Of a stretch of DNA of 64,000 bases, positions 40,503 through 50,900 are shown piece after piece. The DNA is from Dokdonella_A sp963834755 (lineage in GTDB: Bacteria; Pseudomonadota; Gammaproteobacteria; Xanthomonadales; Rhodanobacteraceae): NCBI GenBank assembly GCA_963834755.1, contig CAWICQ010000009.1, positions 310,001 through 374,000 of the forward strand, given 5' to 3'. A program made the position numbers and the translations under genes. The notes under the pieces are model-generated. The model was not told the origin of the DNA. It worked only from the letters and a program-made list of their open reading frames with translations, and ran no database searches. Each line of letters opens with the position of its first letter. Position 1 is the stretch's first letter.

Positions 40503-42650
40503 TCAGAATTTGCCGTAGTAGCCTTCTTTCAGCGCATCGAAAAGGTTCGCTGCGGTGTGCGTCTCGCCGTCGTACTCGATCTCTTCGTTTCCTTTGACTT
40601 CCACCACGGAACCGTCCTCGAGCTCGAAGCGGTAGGTGGTGTTCTCCAGATCATGCTCCTTGACCAGTACTCCTTGGAAGGCCGCCGGATTGAAGCGGAA
40701 CGTGGTGCAGCCCTTCAGGCCCTGCCGGTACGCGTAACGGTAAATGTCCTTGAAGTCCTCGTAGGGGTAATCGGTGGGTACGTTCGCGGTCTTGGAGATC
40801 GACGAATCGACCCATTTCTGCGCGGCGGCCTGAATATCGACGTGCTCGGCGGGATTGATGTCGTCCGCCGCGACGAAGTAATCGGGCAGCTTTTCCTCGG
40901 CTTCGTTCGACAAAGGCATCGCCTTGCCGTTGATGAGCTCGCGATACGCCAGGAGCTCGTAGCTGAACACCTCGACCTTCTCCTTGGTCTTGCGGCCTTC
41001 GCGCATCACATTGCGGCTGTAGTGGTGCGCGAACGATGGCTCGATGCCGTTCGATGCGTTGTTGGCGAGCGACAGCGAAATCGTGCCGGTCGGCGCGATC
41101 GAGCTGTGGTGCGTGAAGCGCGCACCGGTTTCGGCGAGATCCTTGACGAGCTCAGGTGCCGCCTCAGCAACACGCTGCATGTAGCGGCTGTACTTCGCGT
41201 GCAGCACGCGGCCGGGAATCTTGTCGCCGGCCTTGTAGCCGTCCGCGACCATCTCCGGGCGCTTTCTCAGCATCTCGCCGGTGACTTCGAATTCGCGCGT
41301 CATGATCGGCGCCGGGCCTTTTTCCTTGGCCAGCGACAGCGCGACTTCCCAGCCTGCGAGCGCCATTTCGCGCGAGACATCCTCGGTGAACTGGCACGCG
41401 TCGGCCGCGCCGTATTTCATCTTCAGCATCGTGATCGCCGAGCCGAGGCCGAGAAAACCCATGCCGTGGCGGCGCTTTTCGGTGATCTCGGCGCGCTGCT
41501 GGGCGAGCGGCAGGCCATTGATCTCGACGACGTTGTCGAGCATGCGGGTGAAAATGCGCACGACTTCGCGGTATTCGTCCCAGTCGAAGCGCGCTTTCGG
41601 GCCGAACGGATCGCGCACGAACGTGGTGAGGTTCACCGAGCCCAGCAGGCACGAGCCGTACGGCGGCAACGGTTGCTCGCCGCACGGATTGGTGGCGCGG
41701 ATGTTCTCGCACCACCAGTTGTTGTTCATCTCGTTGACGCGGTCGATGAGGATGAATCCGGGCTCGGCGTAGTCGTACGTCGAGACCATGATCATGTCCC
41801 ACAGATGCCGCGCGCGGATGTGGCCGTAGAATTTGCACGCGACGAGTCCGTCGTCGCGCACGATGTAGTTGCGGTGCGCGGGCCATTCGCGCCAGACCAC
41901 CTTCGCCTCATCGGTAAGATCGATCTCGTCCTTTTCCTTGACGTGGATCGGGAAAACCAGCGGCCAGTCTGTATCGTTCTCAACCGCATCCATGAACCCG
42001 TCGGTGATCAGAAGCGACAGGTTGAACTGGCGCAAGCGCCCGTCCTCGCGTTTGGCGCGGATGAATTCCTTGACGTCCGGGTGACTCACGTCGAACGTGC
42101 CCATCTGCGCGCCGCGGCGACCGCCGGCCGACGACACGGTGAAGCACATCTTGTCGTAGATATCCATGAACGACAGCGGGCCCGACGTGTATGCGCCCGC
42201 ACCCGACACGTACGCGCCTCGCGGGCGCAGCGTCGAGAATTCGTAACCGATGCCGCAGCCGGCCTTCAGCGTCAGGCCCGCCTCGTGCACCTTGTCCAGA
42301 ATGTTGTCCATCGAATCGTCGATGGTGCCGGAGACCGTGCAGTTGATCGTCGAGGTCTTCGGCTTGTGCTCCTGCGCGCCGGCGTTCGACGTGATGCGGC
42401 CGGCCGGAATCGCGCCGCGACGCAGCGCCCACAGAAATCGCTCGTACCAGTACTTCTGTTTTTCCGGCGTTGCCTCGGTGTCGGCGAGCGCCCTGGCGAC
42501 GCGCTGGTAGGTGTGATCGATCGACGCGTCGACCGGCTCGCCCTGCTTGGTCTTCAGGCGGTATTTCTTGTCCCAGATGTCGAACGACGCCGGCTGCAGC
42601 GGAATCTCCGCCGCGCCACGCGCAATCTGCTCAAGGCGCACTGTGCTCAT
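40503..42650 (-). CDS. nrdJ: NrdJa: catalytic subunit of adenosylcobalamin-dependent ribonucleoside-diphosphate reductase
   Basis: A 715-residue class II reductase. 'GRITSNAGAQEHKPKTSTIN' and 'CTVSGTI' provide the first active-site cysteine. 'AGCGIGYEFSTLRPRGAYVS', 'SSAGGRRGAQMGTFDVSHPD' and 'NPCGEQPLPPYGSCLLGSVN' give the N-x-C-x-E active-site triad and second cysteine, and 'SSIAPTGTISLSLANNASNG' completes the barrel. It generates a thiyl radical from vitamin B12 coenzyme and supplies dNTPs with or without oxygen. The ATG at 42650 was chosen over one ten codons earlier, with GGGAGG ten bases upstream. The TSCPD/zinc-ribbon part is encoded separately as nrdJb. Confidence 0.93.
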   Translation of the reverse strand: MSTVRLEQIARGAAEIPLQPASFDIWDKKYRLKTKQGEPVDASIDHTYQRVARALADTEATPEKQKYWYERFLWALRRGAIPAGRITSNAGAQEHKPKTSTINCTVSGTIDDSMDNILDKVHEAGLTLKAGCGIGYEFSTLRPRGAYVSGAGAYTSGPLSFMDIYDKMCFTVSSAGGRRGAQMGTFDVSHPDVKEFIRAKREDGRLRQFNLSLLITDGFMDAVENDTDWPLVFPIHVKEKDEIDLTDEAKVVWREWPAHRNYIVRDDGLVACKFYGHIRARHLWDMIMVSTYDYAEPGFILIDRVNEMNNNWWCENIRATNPCGEQPLPPYGSCLLGSVNLTTFVRDPFGPKARFDWDEYREVVRIFTRMLDNVVEINGLPLAQQRAEITEKRRHGMGFLGLGSAITMLKMKYGAADACQFTEDVSREMALAGWEVALSLAKEKGPAPIMTREFEVTGEMLRKRPEMVADGYKAGDKIPGRVLHAKYSRYMQRVAEAAPELVKDLAETGARFTHHSSIAPTGTISLSLANNASNGIEPSFAHHYSRNVMREGRKTKEKVEVFSYELLAYRELINGKAMPLSNEAEEKLPDYFVAADDINPAEHVDIQAAAQKWVDSSISKTANVPTDYPYEDFKDIYRYAYRQGLKGCTTFRFNPAAFQGVLVKEHDLENTTYRFELEDGSVVEVKGNEEIEYDGETHTAANLFDALKEGYYGKF

Positions 42651-43111
42651 TCTTCTTTCGCCTCCCGCCGCGGGGTCCATTTTCCGGCCTCGCGATTTCG
42701 TCTTCTGCTCGCGTCCTTTTCCCGAAATTCAGCGGAGAAAAGGGCACCCCACGCCGACCGGCGAACCGGCCTCTCGGCGCTTGGATTCAACTAATCTTTA
42801 GCCTCATCGCGGGTCTTCAACACCCCGGATCGAAATATCGGGTCGGCCCCCCAGTCGCTCTGGCGGACCCAACGTATTGATCAAACACTAACCAAAAACC
42901 ACAACATCTTGTGGATGTCGCGGAGGTGTAACCTACGCCCGATTGTCGCCGATGTAAAGCGTTTTAAAGACCGCCCGCCCGAGTGGGCCGGAGCGCTTGA
43001 AAGAGCCGGCATTTGCCGCAAGGCTTCCGTTTGGGCGGAACGAAACCAGACGCTTTTTTCGCGGTCTCTAGCCCGTTCCCAAGAATTCTTGCGACAGGAT
43101 GTTCCGCATGC
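42651..43111. other. Divergent nrdJ/degQ intergenic region (461 bases)
   Basis: No gene found. It contains the NrdR-box candidate at 42898-42913, a perfect 10-base palindrome AAGAATTCTT at 43081-43090 and a GGCCGG-TTCG-CCGG hairpin near 42760 within the nrdJ leader. The leader of nrdJ is about 240 bases long if transcription starts near the NrdR box. I found no cobalamin-riboswitch core in it. Confidence 0.5.
42898..42913. promoter_or_regulatory. Candidate NrdR box upstream of nrdJ
   Basis: CCACAACATCTTGTGG is an inverted repeat (CCACAA/TTGTGG, 4-base centre) matching the NrdR consensus acaCwAtATaTwGtgt at 12 of 16 positions. NrdR is the ATP/dATP-sensing repressor of reductase genes. It lies 248 bases before the nrdJa start. 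NrdR boxes usually come in pairs spaced by three helix turns; I did not find a clear second copy. Confidence 0.5.
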
Positions 43112-44503
43112 GTGTTTTCCGATTTTCGCCGTGCATTTTCCGCCGCCGCCGCGCCCATGTTGCTCGCGTTCGCGATGCTCGCGCTCTGTGCGGCCGCACA
43201 AGCCGCACTGCCGCCCGCGATCGACGGTGCCGCGCTGCCTTCGCTCGCGCCGATGCTCGAGCACGTGACGCCGGCCGTCGTCAACATCAATTCGAAGACG
43301 CGCATGCGCGTGCAGCGCGATCCGTTCTTCGACGATCCGATGTTCCGCCGCTTCTTCGGCATCCCGAACGGACCGCGCGAGCGTGTGCAGCAATCGCTCG
43401 GCTCGGGCGTCGTCGTCGATGCGGCCAAGGGTTACGTGCTGACCAACAACCACGTCGTCGAAGGCGCCGATGACATCGCCGTGACCATCGCCGACGGACG
43501 CACCGTCAAAGCGAAAGTGCTCGGCACCGATCCCGATTCGGATCTCGCCGTGCTGCAGATTCCGGCCGAGAAGCTGACCGCGCTCGCGGTCGCCGATTCT
43601 TCGAAACTTCGCGTCGGCGATTTCGTCGTCGCGGTCGGCGAACCGTTCGGCCTCGGTCAGACGGTCACGTCGGGCATCGTCTCGGCGCTCGGCCGCACCG
43701 GCCTTGGCGGCTCGGGCGTGCAGAACTTCATCCAGACCGACGCCTCGATCAATCCCGGCAATTCGGGCGGCCCGCTGGTGAACCTGCGCGGCGAGCTGGT
43801 CGGCATCAACTCGATGATCTTCTCGCCGTCGGGCGGCAACGTCGGCATCGGTTTCGCGATTCCGTCGAATCTCGCGCTCGACGTAATGCACCAGCTGGTC
43901 CAGTTCGGCGAGGTCAAGCGCGGCGCGCTCGGCGTCGATGCGCAAGGCGTGACGCCGGAGATCGCGCGCATGCTCGGCCTGCAGGAATCGCAGCACGGCG
44001 CGGTGATCACGCGCGTGCGTGCCGGATCGCCGGCGGAATCGGCGGGTCTTCGCACCGGTGACGTGATCGTCTCGCTCGACAACAAACCCGTCGCGAGCGA
44101 TCAAGAACTGCACAACCTCGAAGGCCTCGGCGCGGCCGGCGCGTCGGTTCGTGTCGGCATCGTGCGCGACGGCAAACCGATGACTGTCGCCGCCACGCTG
44201 AAAGCGCAGGAATTGCACATGGCCAAAGGCGACGCGCTCGACGCGCGGCTGGTCGGCACCGAGTTCGCCGACAGCAGCGACAGCCTGCGCCGGCGCGGCA
44301 TCACCGGCGCCACGGTCGTGCGCGTCGGCGAAGCGAGCCGCGCATACGCAAGCGGCCTGCGCAGCGGCGACGTGATCGTTGCGGTCAATCAGCGCGACAT
44401 CGACAACGCGGCCGACTTCCAGCGGGCCGTCGCCGGCAAGCCGCGCCAGATACTGTTCACGGTCGTGCGCGGCGACAACGCGTTCTTCATGCTGATTCAG
44501 TAA
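43112..44503 (+). CDS. DegQ/DegP-family periplasmic serine endoprotease
   Basis: A 463-residue HtrA-type protease. The signal peptide ('MLLAFAMLALCAAAQA' after a short basic region) directs it to the periplasm. Catalytic residues are in 'YVLTNNHVVEGADD' (His), 'DPDSDLAVLQI' (Asp) and 'ASINPGNSGGPLVNLRGELV' (Ser). Two PDZ domains follow, with 'SPAESAGLRTGDVIVSLDNK' in the first and 'ASRAYASGLRSGDVIVAVNQ' in the second. I chose the GTG at 43112, 12 bases after AGGA. The ATG at 43157 would shorten the signal's n-region, and an earlier in-frame start is unsupported. It degrades misfolded envelope proteins. Confidence 0.92.
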   Translation: MFSDFRRAFSAAAAPMLLAFAMLALCAAAQAALPPAIDGAALPSLAPMLEHVTPAVVNINSKTRMRVQRDPFFDDPMFRRFFGIPNGPRERVQQSLGSGVVVDAAKGYVLTNNHVVEGADDIAVTIADGRTVKAKVLGTDPDSDLAVLQIPAEKLTALAVADSSKLRVGDFVVAVGEPFGLGQTVTSGIVSALGRTGLGGSGVQNFIQTDASINPGNSGGPLVNLRGELVGINSMIFSPSGGNVGIGFAIPSNLALDVMHQLVQFGEVKRGALGVDAQGVTPEIARMLGLQESQHGAVITRVRAGSPAESAGLRTGDVIVSLDNKPVASDQELHNLEGLGAAGASVRVGIVRDGKPMTVAATLKAQELHMAKGDALDARLVGTEFADSSDSLRRRGITGATVVRVGEASRAYASGLRSGDVIVAVNQRDIDNAADFQRAVAGKPRQILFTVVRGDNAFFMLIQ

Positions 44504-44524
44504 CCGAACTGAACGCGCGACGGA

Positions 44525-44559
44525 GCGCAGCGTGTGCGCTTCGTCTGCGCACGCTGCGC
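44525..44559 (+). terminator. Strong hairpin after degQ, possible terminator without T-run
   Basis: GCGCAGCGTG (44525-44534) pairs exactly with CACGCTGCGC (44550-44559), with a further partial stem inside the 15-base loop. No T-run follows, so intrinsic termination is not certain; it could instead slow or protect the transcript. It begins 22 bases after the degQ stop and precedes the binding-protein gene. Confidence 0.35.
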
Positions 44560-44606
44560 GCGCGCGTGATAAGGTTGCGCCGATTTTTCAGCCGCCGATT
44601 CCGCTC

Positions 44607-45719
44607 ATGTTCCGACGTTCGCTGCCCGTTTTTCTGCTGCTCAACCTGATCGTTTTCTGCATCGTCGCGGCGAGCGCCTCGGCGGCCGAGGACGAGCTGC
44701 TCTGGCGTGGCGATCACGTGACCGGACGCACGATCATGGATGAGCTTGCGAAGGAATACGCGAAGGAGAAAAAGGGCAAAATCACGCTGCAGCCGTTCAG
44801 CACCGTGTCCGGGCTCGATGCGGTTGCGCAAGGCACCGCCGATATCGCCGGCAGCGCACGCGGCAAATACGCCAAGCGCGCCGAAGAATCCGGCATCAAC
44901 TTCGTGCCGGTCGCGCTCGACGCGGCGGTCCTGATCACGCATCCGAAGAATCCGGTGCAGTCGCTGACGCTGAAGCAGGTCTACGACATCTACTACGGCC
45001 GCATCACGAACTGGAGCGCGCTCGGCGGCGAGCCGAAGGACATCAATCTCTACGGCATCGCCGCGCCGCTCGACGGCATCGAGTTCAGCGTGCGCGATCT
45101 CGTGTATCGCAACGGCGATCAGCGCGTGGCGATTCCGCGGCTTTATCTCAACACGACCAAGCTCGAGGAAGGCATCGCGATCGATCCGGCGGGTCTCGGA
45201 CTTTCGACGCTCGCCAGCATCAACGGCAACAAAGGCGTCAAACCGCTCGCGATCGAGGGCATCGGCGCATCGACCGCGACGATCACCGACGGCAGCTATC
45301 CGCTCTACATCACGCTGTATCTCGCCGAGAAGGTCGACTCGCCCAAGCAGGCCGCGATTGATCGGTTCCTCGGATTCCTCAGCTCGCAGACTGCAAAGGA
45401 CATCCTGCGCAAGCACGGCCTGGTGCCATACGCCGACGCCACCGATGCGATCGCGCGCGCGGCCGCGCGCGCGGCGTTCATCGATGCGCATCTTGGCCGC
45501 GAGGCCGCTGTCGCCACAGCCGCTGCGCCGGCAACACCGACACCGACGCCGGTTTCCGCGCCGCGTGCAACGCTGGAATCGAAGACGCGCGTCGCGCCGA
45601 CGGCGGAAACGACCGAGCAGGCGCGCGCGAATCTCGCACGCAGCGAAGCCGCCGCCGCGGAAAAGAAGGAAGCTGCGAACGCCGCCGCGCAGCCGGGCGC
45701 CGATCCGAACAAGCACTGA
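44607..45719 (+). CDS. PstS-like phosphate-type ABC transporter substrate-binding protein
   Basis: A 370-residue exported protein with a signal peptide ending 'FCIVAASASAAED'. The fold resembles PBP-like phosphate-binding proteins: 'SGLDAVAQGTADIAGSARGK', 'ALDAAVLITHPKNPVQSLTL', 'KQVYDIYYGRITNWSALGGE', and a C-terminal lobe ending 'LGFLSSQTAKDILRKHGLVP'. The segment 'KQVYDIYYGRITNW' is the diagnostic PstS/Pho88-like loop. A ~100-residue C-terminal tail is low-complexity, rich in Ala, Thr and Pro. No transporter membrane genes are adjacent, so it could be a stand-alone sensor rather than part of Pst. Confidence 0.82.
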   Translation: MFRRSLPVFLLLNLIVFCIVAASASAAEDELLWRGDHVTGRTIMDELAKEYAKEKKGKITLQPFSTVSGLDAVAQGTADIAGSARGKYAKRAEESGINFVPVALDAAVLITHPKNPVQSLTLKQVYDIYYGRITNWSALGGEPKDINLYGIAAPLDGIEFSVRDLVYRNGDQRVAIPRLYLNTTKLEEGIAIDPAGLGLSTLASINGNKGVKPLAIEGIGASTATITDGSYPLYITLYLAEKVDSPKQAAIDRFLGFLSSQTAKDILRKHGLVPYADATDAIARAAARAAFIDAHLGREAAVATAAAPATPTPTPVSAPRATLESKTRVAPTAETTEQARANLARSEAAAAEKKEAANAAAQPGADPNKH

Positions 45720-45739
45720 CGCGACACGTCGGCGGCACC

Positions 45740-46430
45740 GTGCGCATTCTCGCGATCTCGCTCGACCTCGACGACACGCTGTGGCCGATCGACCCGGCGA
45801 TCGCGCAATGCGGAACAGAGTCTCGACGAGTGGCTGCGCGCCGAGCATCCGACGGTCGCCGCCGCATGGCCGATCCCGGCGATGCGCGAGCTGCGCGATG
45901 CGATCTCGCGCGAGCGCCCGGACCTCGCTCACGACTTCACCGCGCAGCGCCTGTCGACGCTGGAGCGCGCGTTCGCCGCGTGCGGCATGGGCGCCGAACA
46001 CGCCGAGACCGCGTTCGAGGTCTATTACGCCGCGCGCAATGCGGTCGATTGCTACGCGGACGTGATGCCCGCGCTCGCCGCACTGTCCGCGCGCATTCCG
46101 TTGGTGAGCATCTCGAACGGCAACGCCGATCTGGGGCGCATCGGGCTCAAGCACCATTTCCGTGATTGCATCAGCGCGCGCGACATCGGCCACGCCAAGC
46201 CGCATGCGGCGATCTTCCGCGCGGCCTGCGATCGGCTCGGTGTCGCGGCCGAGCATGTGCTGCACGTCGGTGACGATCCACTGCTCGATGTCGCCGGCGC
46301 ACGCGACGCGGGGCTTCGCACAGCCTGGTTGAACCGCCGCGCGGCCGCGTGGTCCCATGGGCCGCAGCCCGATCTTACGATCGCCGATCTCAACGAACTG
46401 GCGGCCTGGATACTCGCGCGCGCTGCGTGA
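45740..46430 (+). pseudogene. HAD-superfamily hydrolase (YigB-like), one frameshift
   Basis: The start is a GTG; the N-terminal frame has 'ISLDLDDTLWPIDPAIA' with the DxDDT nucleophile motif. Between 45805 and 45810 the frame shifts by one base, and the rest ('SLDEWLRAEHPTVAAAWPIP', then 'MRELRDAISRERPDLAHDFT', 'PLVSISNGNADLGRIGLKHH', 'AKPHAAIFRAACDRLG' and 'VLHVGDDPLLDVAGARDAGL') gives the cap and motifs II-IV. The whole (~229 residues) matches a YigB-type phosphatase acting on small phosphorylated metabolites such as FMN. One additional base, in GCGCAATGCGG, explains the break, so an assembly error is likely. Confidence 0.85.
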
Positions 46431-46562
46431 CGGTCGGCGAATCGCAGAGATGGGTTTGTAAAGAACGCGCCGCTTGAGATGCGTCGCGGCCGCAGGCGTG
46501 CGAGAGTTTGCCGGCGAGGCCACTGAAACGCACCGCTTGGCGAACCTTTCGGGAGACGATGG

Positions 46563-47936
46563 ATGCACGCATGGATCGATGCCGCGGAAGCCGGATCCGC
46601 GACACCGCTGCTCGCGGTGGACAAGGACAACCTGGACGCAGTCTGCGCGCTGTTCGGCAACGAAGTGCGGCGCTGGTGCGCGGCGCACGCGTTCGGCGGC
46701 GAAGCCGGACGTTTCGTCCTCGTGCCGGACAAGGACGGCACCCCGGCCGCGGTGCTCGCCGGCTGCGATCGCCTCGATGCGTTGTTTGGACTCGCCTCGC
46801 TGCCATTGCGCCTGCCCGAAGGCAGCTACTCGCTCGATTCGCGCGGTCTCGCGCTCGATGAATCGCAAGTCGCGCTCGGCTGGGCGCTCGGCAGCTATCA
46901 GTTCGATCGCTACCGGAAAGCATCGCGAAAGCCGGCGCGCCTCGCGGTCGACGGAACCGTCGCGCAATCGACGCTGCCGATGGCCGAAGCGATCTGGCGC
47001 GTGCGCACGCTCGTCAACACGCCGACCGAGGACATGGGACCGGTCGAGCTTGCAGTCGAAGTGCGCGATCTCGCCGGCCGCCACGGCGCGAACTATCGGG
47101 AATGGGTCGGCGATGACCTGCTCGCCGCGAATTTCCCGACCATCCATGCCGTCGGCCGCGCGAGTCATCGTGCGCCGCGTCTCGTCGAGCTCACACAGGG
47201 CGCCGCGGACGCGCCGCATCTCGTGTTGATCGGCAAAGGCGTCTGTTTCGACACCGGCGGCCTTGATATCAAACCCGCCGACGGCATGCGCTGGATGAAG
47301 AAAGACATGGGCGGCGCCGCGCACGCGATCGCGCTCGCGAGTCTCGTGCTGCAGGCGAAACTCCCGGTGCGCCTGACTCTGCTCGTTCCCGCCGTCGAGA
47401 ATTCGATCGCCGGCAATGCGTACCGGCCCGGCGAAGTGATCCGCACGCGCAGCGGCCTCACCGTCGAGGTCGACAACACGGACGCCGAAGGCCGCCTCGT
47501 CCTCTGCGATGCGCTCGCGTATGCGGCCGAACAGAAGCCCGATCTGATCCTCGATTTCGCCACTCTGACCGGCGCCGCGCGCGTCGCGCTTGGTCCAGAG
47601 CTTCCCGCACTATTCGCGAACCGTGACGATATCGCCGACGCGCTGCTCGCGGCCGCGCGCGAGACGCGCGATCCGCTCTGGCGTCTGCCGCTGTGGCGGC
47701 CCTATCTCGCGATGCTCGATTCGACCGTCGCCGATCTCACCAACGCCGGCGCCTCGCGTCACGCCGGCGCGATTACCGCCGCGCTGTACCTCGAACGCTT
47801 CGTGCCCGAGGCGCAGGCGTGGTGTCATCTCGATGTATATGCGTGGAACGATAGCGAGCGGCCGGGTCGGCCGCGGGGCGGAGAAGCACAGGGATTGCGC
47901 GCGTATTTTGAGTTACTGCACAAGCGATACGCATAG
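46563..47936 (+). CDS. M17-family leucyl aminopeptidase
   Basis: A 457-residue di-metal aminopeptidase. The N-terminal ~160 residues are variable. The catalytic domain has 'HLVLIGKGVCFDTGGLDIKP', 'RWMKKDMGGAAHAIALASLV', and the family signature 'NTDAEGRLVLCDALAYAAEQ', followed by 'PDLILDFATLTGAARVALGP'. The lysine and arginine of the active site and the metal-binding Asp and Glu residues are in place. It is shorter in its N-terminal domain than PepA, which suggests a PepB-like or distinct subgroup. It hydrolyses N-terminal residues from peptides in the cytosol. It is convergent with the giant RHS gene 62 bases away. Confidence 0.92.
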   Translation: MHAWIDAAEAGSATPLLAVDKDNLDAVCALFGNEVRRWCAAHAFGGEAGRFVLVPDKDGTPAAVLAGCDRLDALFGLASLPLRLPEGSYSLDSRGLALDESQVALGWALGSYQFDRYRKASRKPARLAVDGTVAQSTLPMAEAIWRVRTLVNTPTEDMGPVELAVEVRDLAGRHGANYREWVGDDLLAANFPTIHAVGRASHRAPRLVELTQGAADAPHLVLIGKGVCFDTGGLDIKPADGMRWMKKDMGGAAHAIALASLVLQAKLPVRLTLLVPAVENSIAGNAYRPGEVIRTRSGLTVEVDNTDAEGRLVLCDALAYAAEQKPDLILDFATLTGAARVALGPELPALFANRDDIADALLAAARETRDPLWRLPLWRPYLAMLDSTVADLTNAGASRHAGAITAALYLERFVPEAQAWCHLDVYAWNDSERPGRPRGGEAQGLRAYFELLHKRYA

Positions 47937-47998
47937 CCACTGCATCGGACGCAACTAGGGCCGAGCTTGAGGTGGTCTGGTTGGACGCGATCCGCAGG

Positions 47999-50900
47999 TC
48001 ATTCTTCCCCTGCGCGCAAAGCCTGCAACCAGTCGTCAGCGAACTGTAACCGCGCACCTGCTCGCCCGACTTCGCCTTCTGCCTCGCCATATGCCGCAAG
48101 GTTGCGAGAATAGACCGCTTCGATCAGGTCGGTCCCGACCGTCGAGGAGTCGATCGCGTCCAGATCGGCAGCGGCTGCGGTCGCTTGCTCAAGTCTCCGG
48201 TCACGCATCGCGGTGGCGGCTTCGTACCGTTTCAATGCGTCGTTGAATTGCGCCAATGCTTCTTCGATCAGCCTGGCGCGCTCTGCGCGCTTTTCGGCGA
48301 GGCGCTGCAGTACTTTCTTCTCGTAATCGTCCATGCCCATTCCATCGGGCGTCAGCCTGTCTACGATGCCATCGACACCTTCGTCGATGACCACACCAAC
48401 CTTGCCGAGGAATTTGACGAGCGCTCGCGCCGCGAGGGCTTGCGATACCGCATTGCGCGCGATCTGCGCGTTGCTCAGTTGTTTTGGCGCCGCCGCCGCT
48501 TCGCGTGCGCTCGTGGGTGCGCTGGCCTCGGCGCATTTGCTCCCGCAAAACAACCGTACGGCAAAGTTGCCGGCGTACTTCACGACCGGATTGTTAGTGG
48601 TATTCAACTTCGGATTCCTGACGGGGCCATGCGGGTAAAGGACCCTGCCCCAATTGTCGACCTCTTGATTCTGCGAATTGAATCGGTGGGGAAGAATGGG
48701 CGTCCCATCGGCCGTGCGTATGCGGGTTCCGTCCGGCAGTGCACGACCCGTTTTCACATCTAATTCGTGCTGTTGCTGGGCGAGCTCGGCCTTTTCCCGT
48801 ATGAACGCGAACGCACCAATGAGGGCGCTCTCGGCGTCAGAACCTGCATTTCCTCCGAGTGAACCAGAACCTTCGTGGCACCCCGTCAGTGTTGATACGG
48901 TCTTGCCCCCGTCGGATACCGACGTGCTGCTGGAACAATCCAATCCGCTTGGATCTGTGAAATCAAGCGGACTATTGAGGACATAGCTGTAGCTGTTCCA
49001 GCTCTGGCTGAAAGTCGGGCTGCCGACCACGGGATCGGGACTCAGGAATCGACCAAGAGCGGGGTCGTACATCCGACCTTGCATGTTGATGAGCGCCAAA
49101 TCATCGTCATGCTCCTGGTCGGTGAAGCCGGCGCTGCTCAGGCTCTGGAACAACGATAGATTGGCAAGGGGCGTACCGTCCGGGTTGCTGCGCAGACCCC
49201 AGCTGTCATAGTGGTCGCGCTCCATCACGGTGCCTCCGGCATCTGCGATGGCATCCGTGCTTCCCAGTGCGTCAGTCAGCGGATAGTTCACGTCGATCGC
49301 GCCCGGGGAACTTGGGTTGGCCGCTTCGGTATAAGTGACATCTGCAACGGGTCCATCGCCTCCTGTCACATGGAACACGTGTCGAGTACCGTTCCCTGAC
49401 TGGCGCTTTTCATAGAGTCCTGCAAGGTAGGTGATCGTTCCATCGGGACCGCTTTTCTTTGCACGTTCGCCGTCCGCGCCGTAGAGGAAGGTCCAGGTTT
49501 GGCCGTCCTGAGTGACGCTTCTGGGAAGATCGAATGCGTTCCATATCAAGCTGCGATGGGGATCTTTTTGCAGCCGGCCGAGCGCATCGTATTGGTAGGT
49601 CAAAGCCTGTGGCGGCTGATTCGGGTTGGCAGGGTCGCCGATGTCGCGCTCTGTGAGTGCGTAGGGTTGCAGCCCGTTGCTGCCGTAACTGCGATGCTCG
49701 GCAAGCTTGCCATTGCGCATCGTATCGATGCGGTTGCCGACACTGTCGTAGCTCTCATCAATGCTCGCCGAGAACGGCAAGCCGCTTGGCAGGGGCATGC
49801 CATTGCGACCGCTGTGGGTTAACCGATGCAGCGCATCGTGCTCGAACGTCTCTTCGATTTGCACGGTTTCATCGGTGGTGGTGCGCTGATTGATCAGGCC
49901 ATCGAGGTCGTAGTTGTAACTGACATTCAGACGGTTCGCTGCAGAGTGACTGGCACTGATCGTCCATAAGCGCCCCATCAACGGATCGTATTCGCGGTGG
50001 TCGGCGATTGCACCGCCTCCCGCGCCGGCATCGACGCCGCGGATCGCATCCACGAGGGCAAGGTCTGCATTGCGCGCGTTGATCTGTTGCAAGATTTTTG
50101 CCGGTTGGTTCGGCGTGGCATCGCTGACCGTCTTCAAATAGCCGTAACCGTTGTAGTCGTATGCGGCACGGAAACGGGACGCCTGGCCGGGTGCTTTCGG
50201 GTAATCGATGCTTTTCAGTCGACCGGTTTGCGGGTCGTACTGGATATCGATGCTCGCCATGAGGCTGATCTCGTCCGTTTGATCGATGCCCGTCGTCCGG
50301 CCGAGGTTGTCGTAGCGATACTCCGTCTTGATTTGATCGGGACTCATCGTCCGCGCCAGACGACCGACGCCGTTCACCGCCACGTCCCAGCTATAGGTCG
50401 CGAGGCCGTCCGGTGTCGTCGTCGTGATGATCCGGCCGAGGTCGTCGTAGGTCTCCGTTTCGGTCTGGCCGGTCGCCACCTGCACGGTCTGTTTGGCTTC
50501 GCCAAAGCCGTTGTAGATCACCTTCGTCGTGCCGCGGCTTGGCTCATCCTCTGTGACCGGTCGTCCGCGCCGGTCGTATTGGGTCTGCGTGGCGTGCCCT
50601 TGATCGTCGAGAACGATATCGAGCGGACCGATCGGCGTGGCACTGTACTGATAGGTTGACTTGACGTCCTGCGCCAAGCAGATTCCACAGCCCGGCGCTC
50701 CGGGCAGTTGCGCGCCGCTGGTGATCAGACGACCGTCGACGTCAAACAGCTGATAACTGGTGTGACCGCCGGCGTCGGTGTGCTCGGTCTTCAGCAAGCT
50801 GTATTTGGTGGTTGAGCTGCTGCCGTCCGGGAAGGTTGTGGCCACGTCGCGGCCCAGGCTGTCATGGTCGAAAGTTGTCCAAGCCGCAGGTGCGCCCGTG

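Noticed and set aside
42651..42897. Cobalamin riboswitch in the nrdJ leader
   Set aside because: A B12-dependent enzyme made this plausible, but I found no B12-box or the conserved core; only short GC hairpins are present.
43037..43070. SigmaE-type promoter (GGAAC ... GTCTC) before degQ
   Set aside because: The spacing between the two elements is several bases too long for the known consensus, and the -35 lacks the TT.
47937..47998. Immunity gene after the RHS protein
   Set aside because: Only 62 bases remain before the convergent aminopeptidase gene; no open frame fits.
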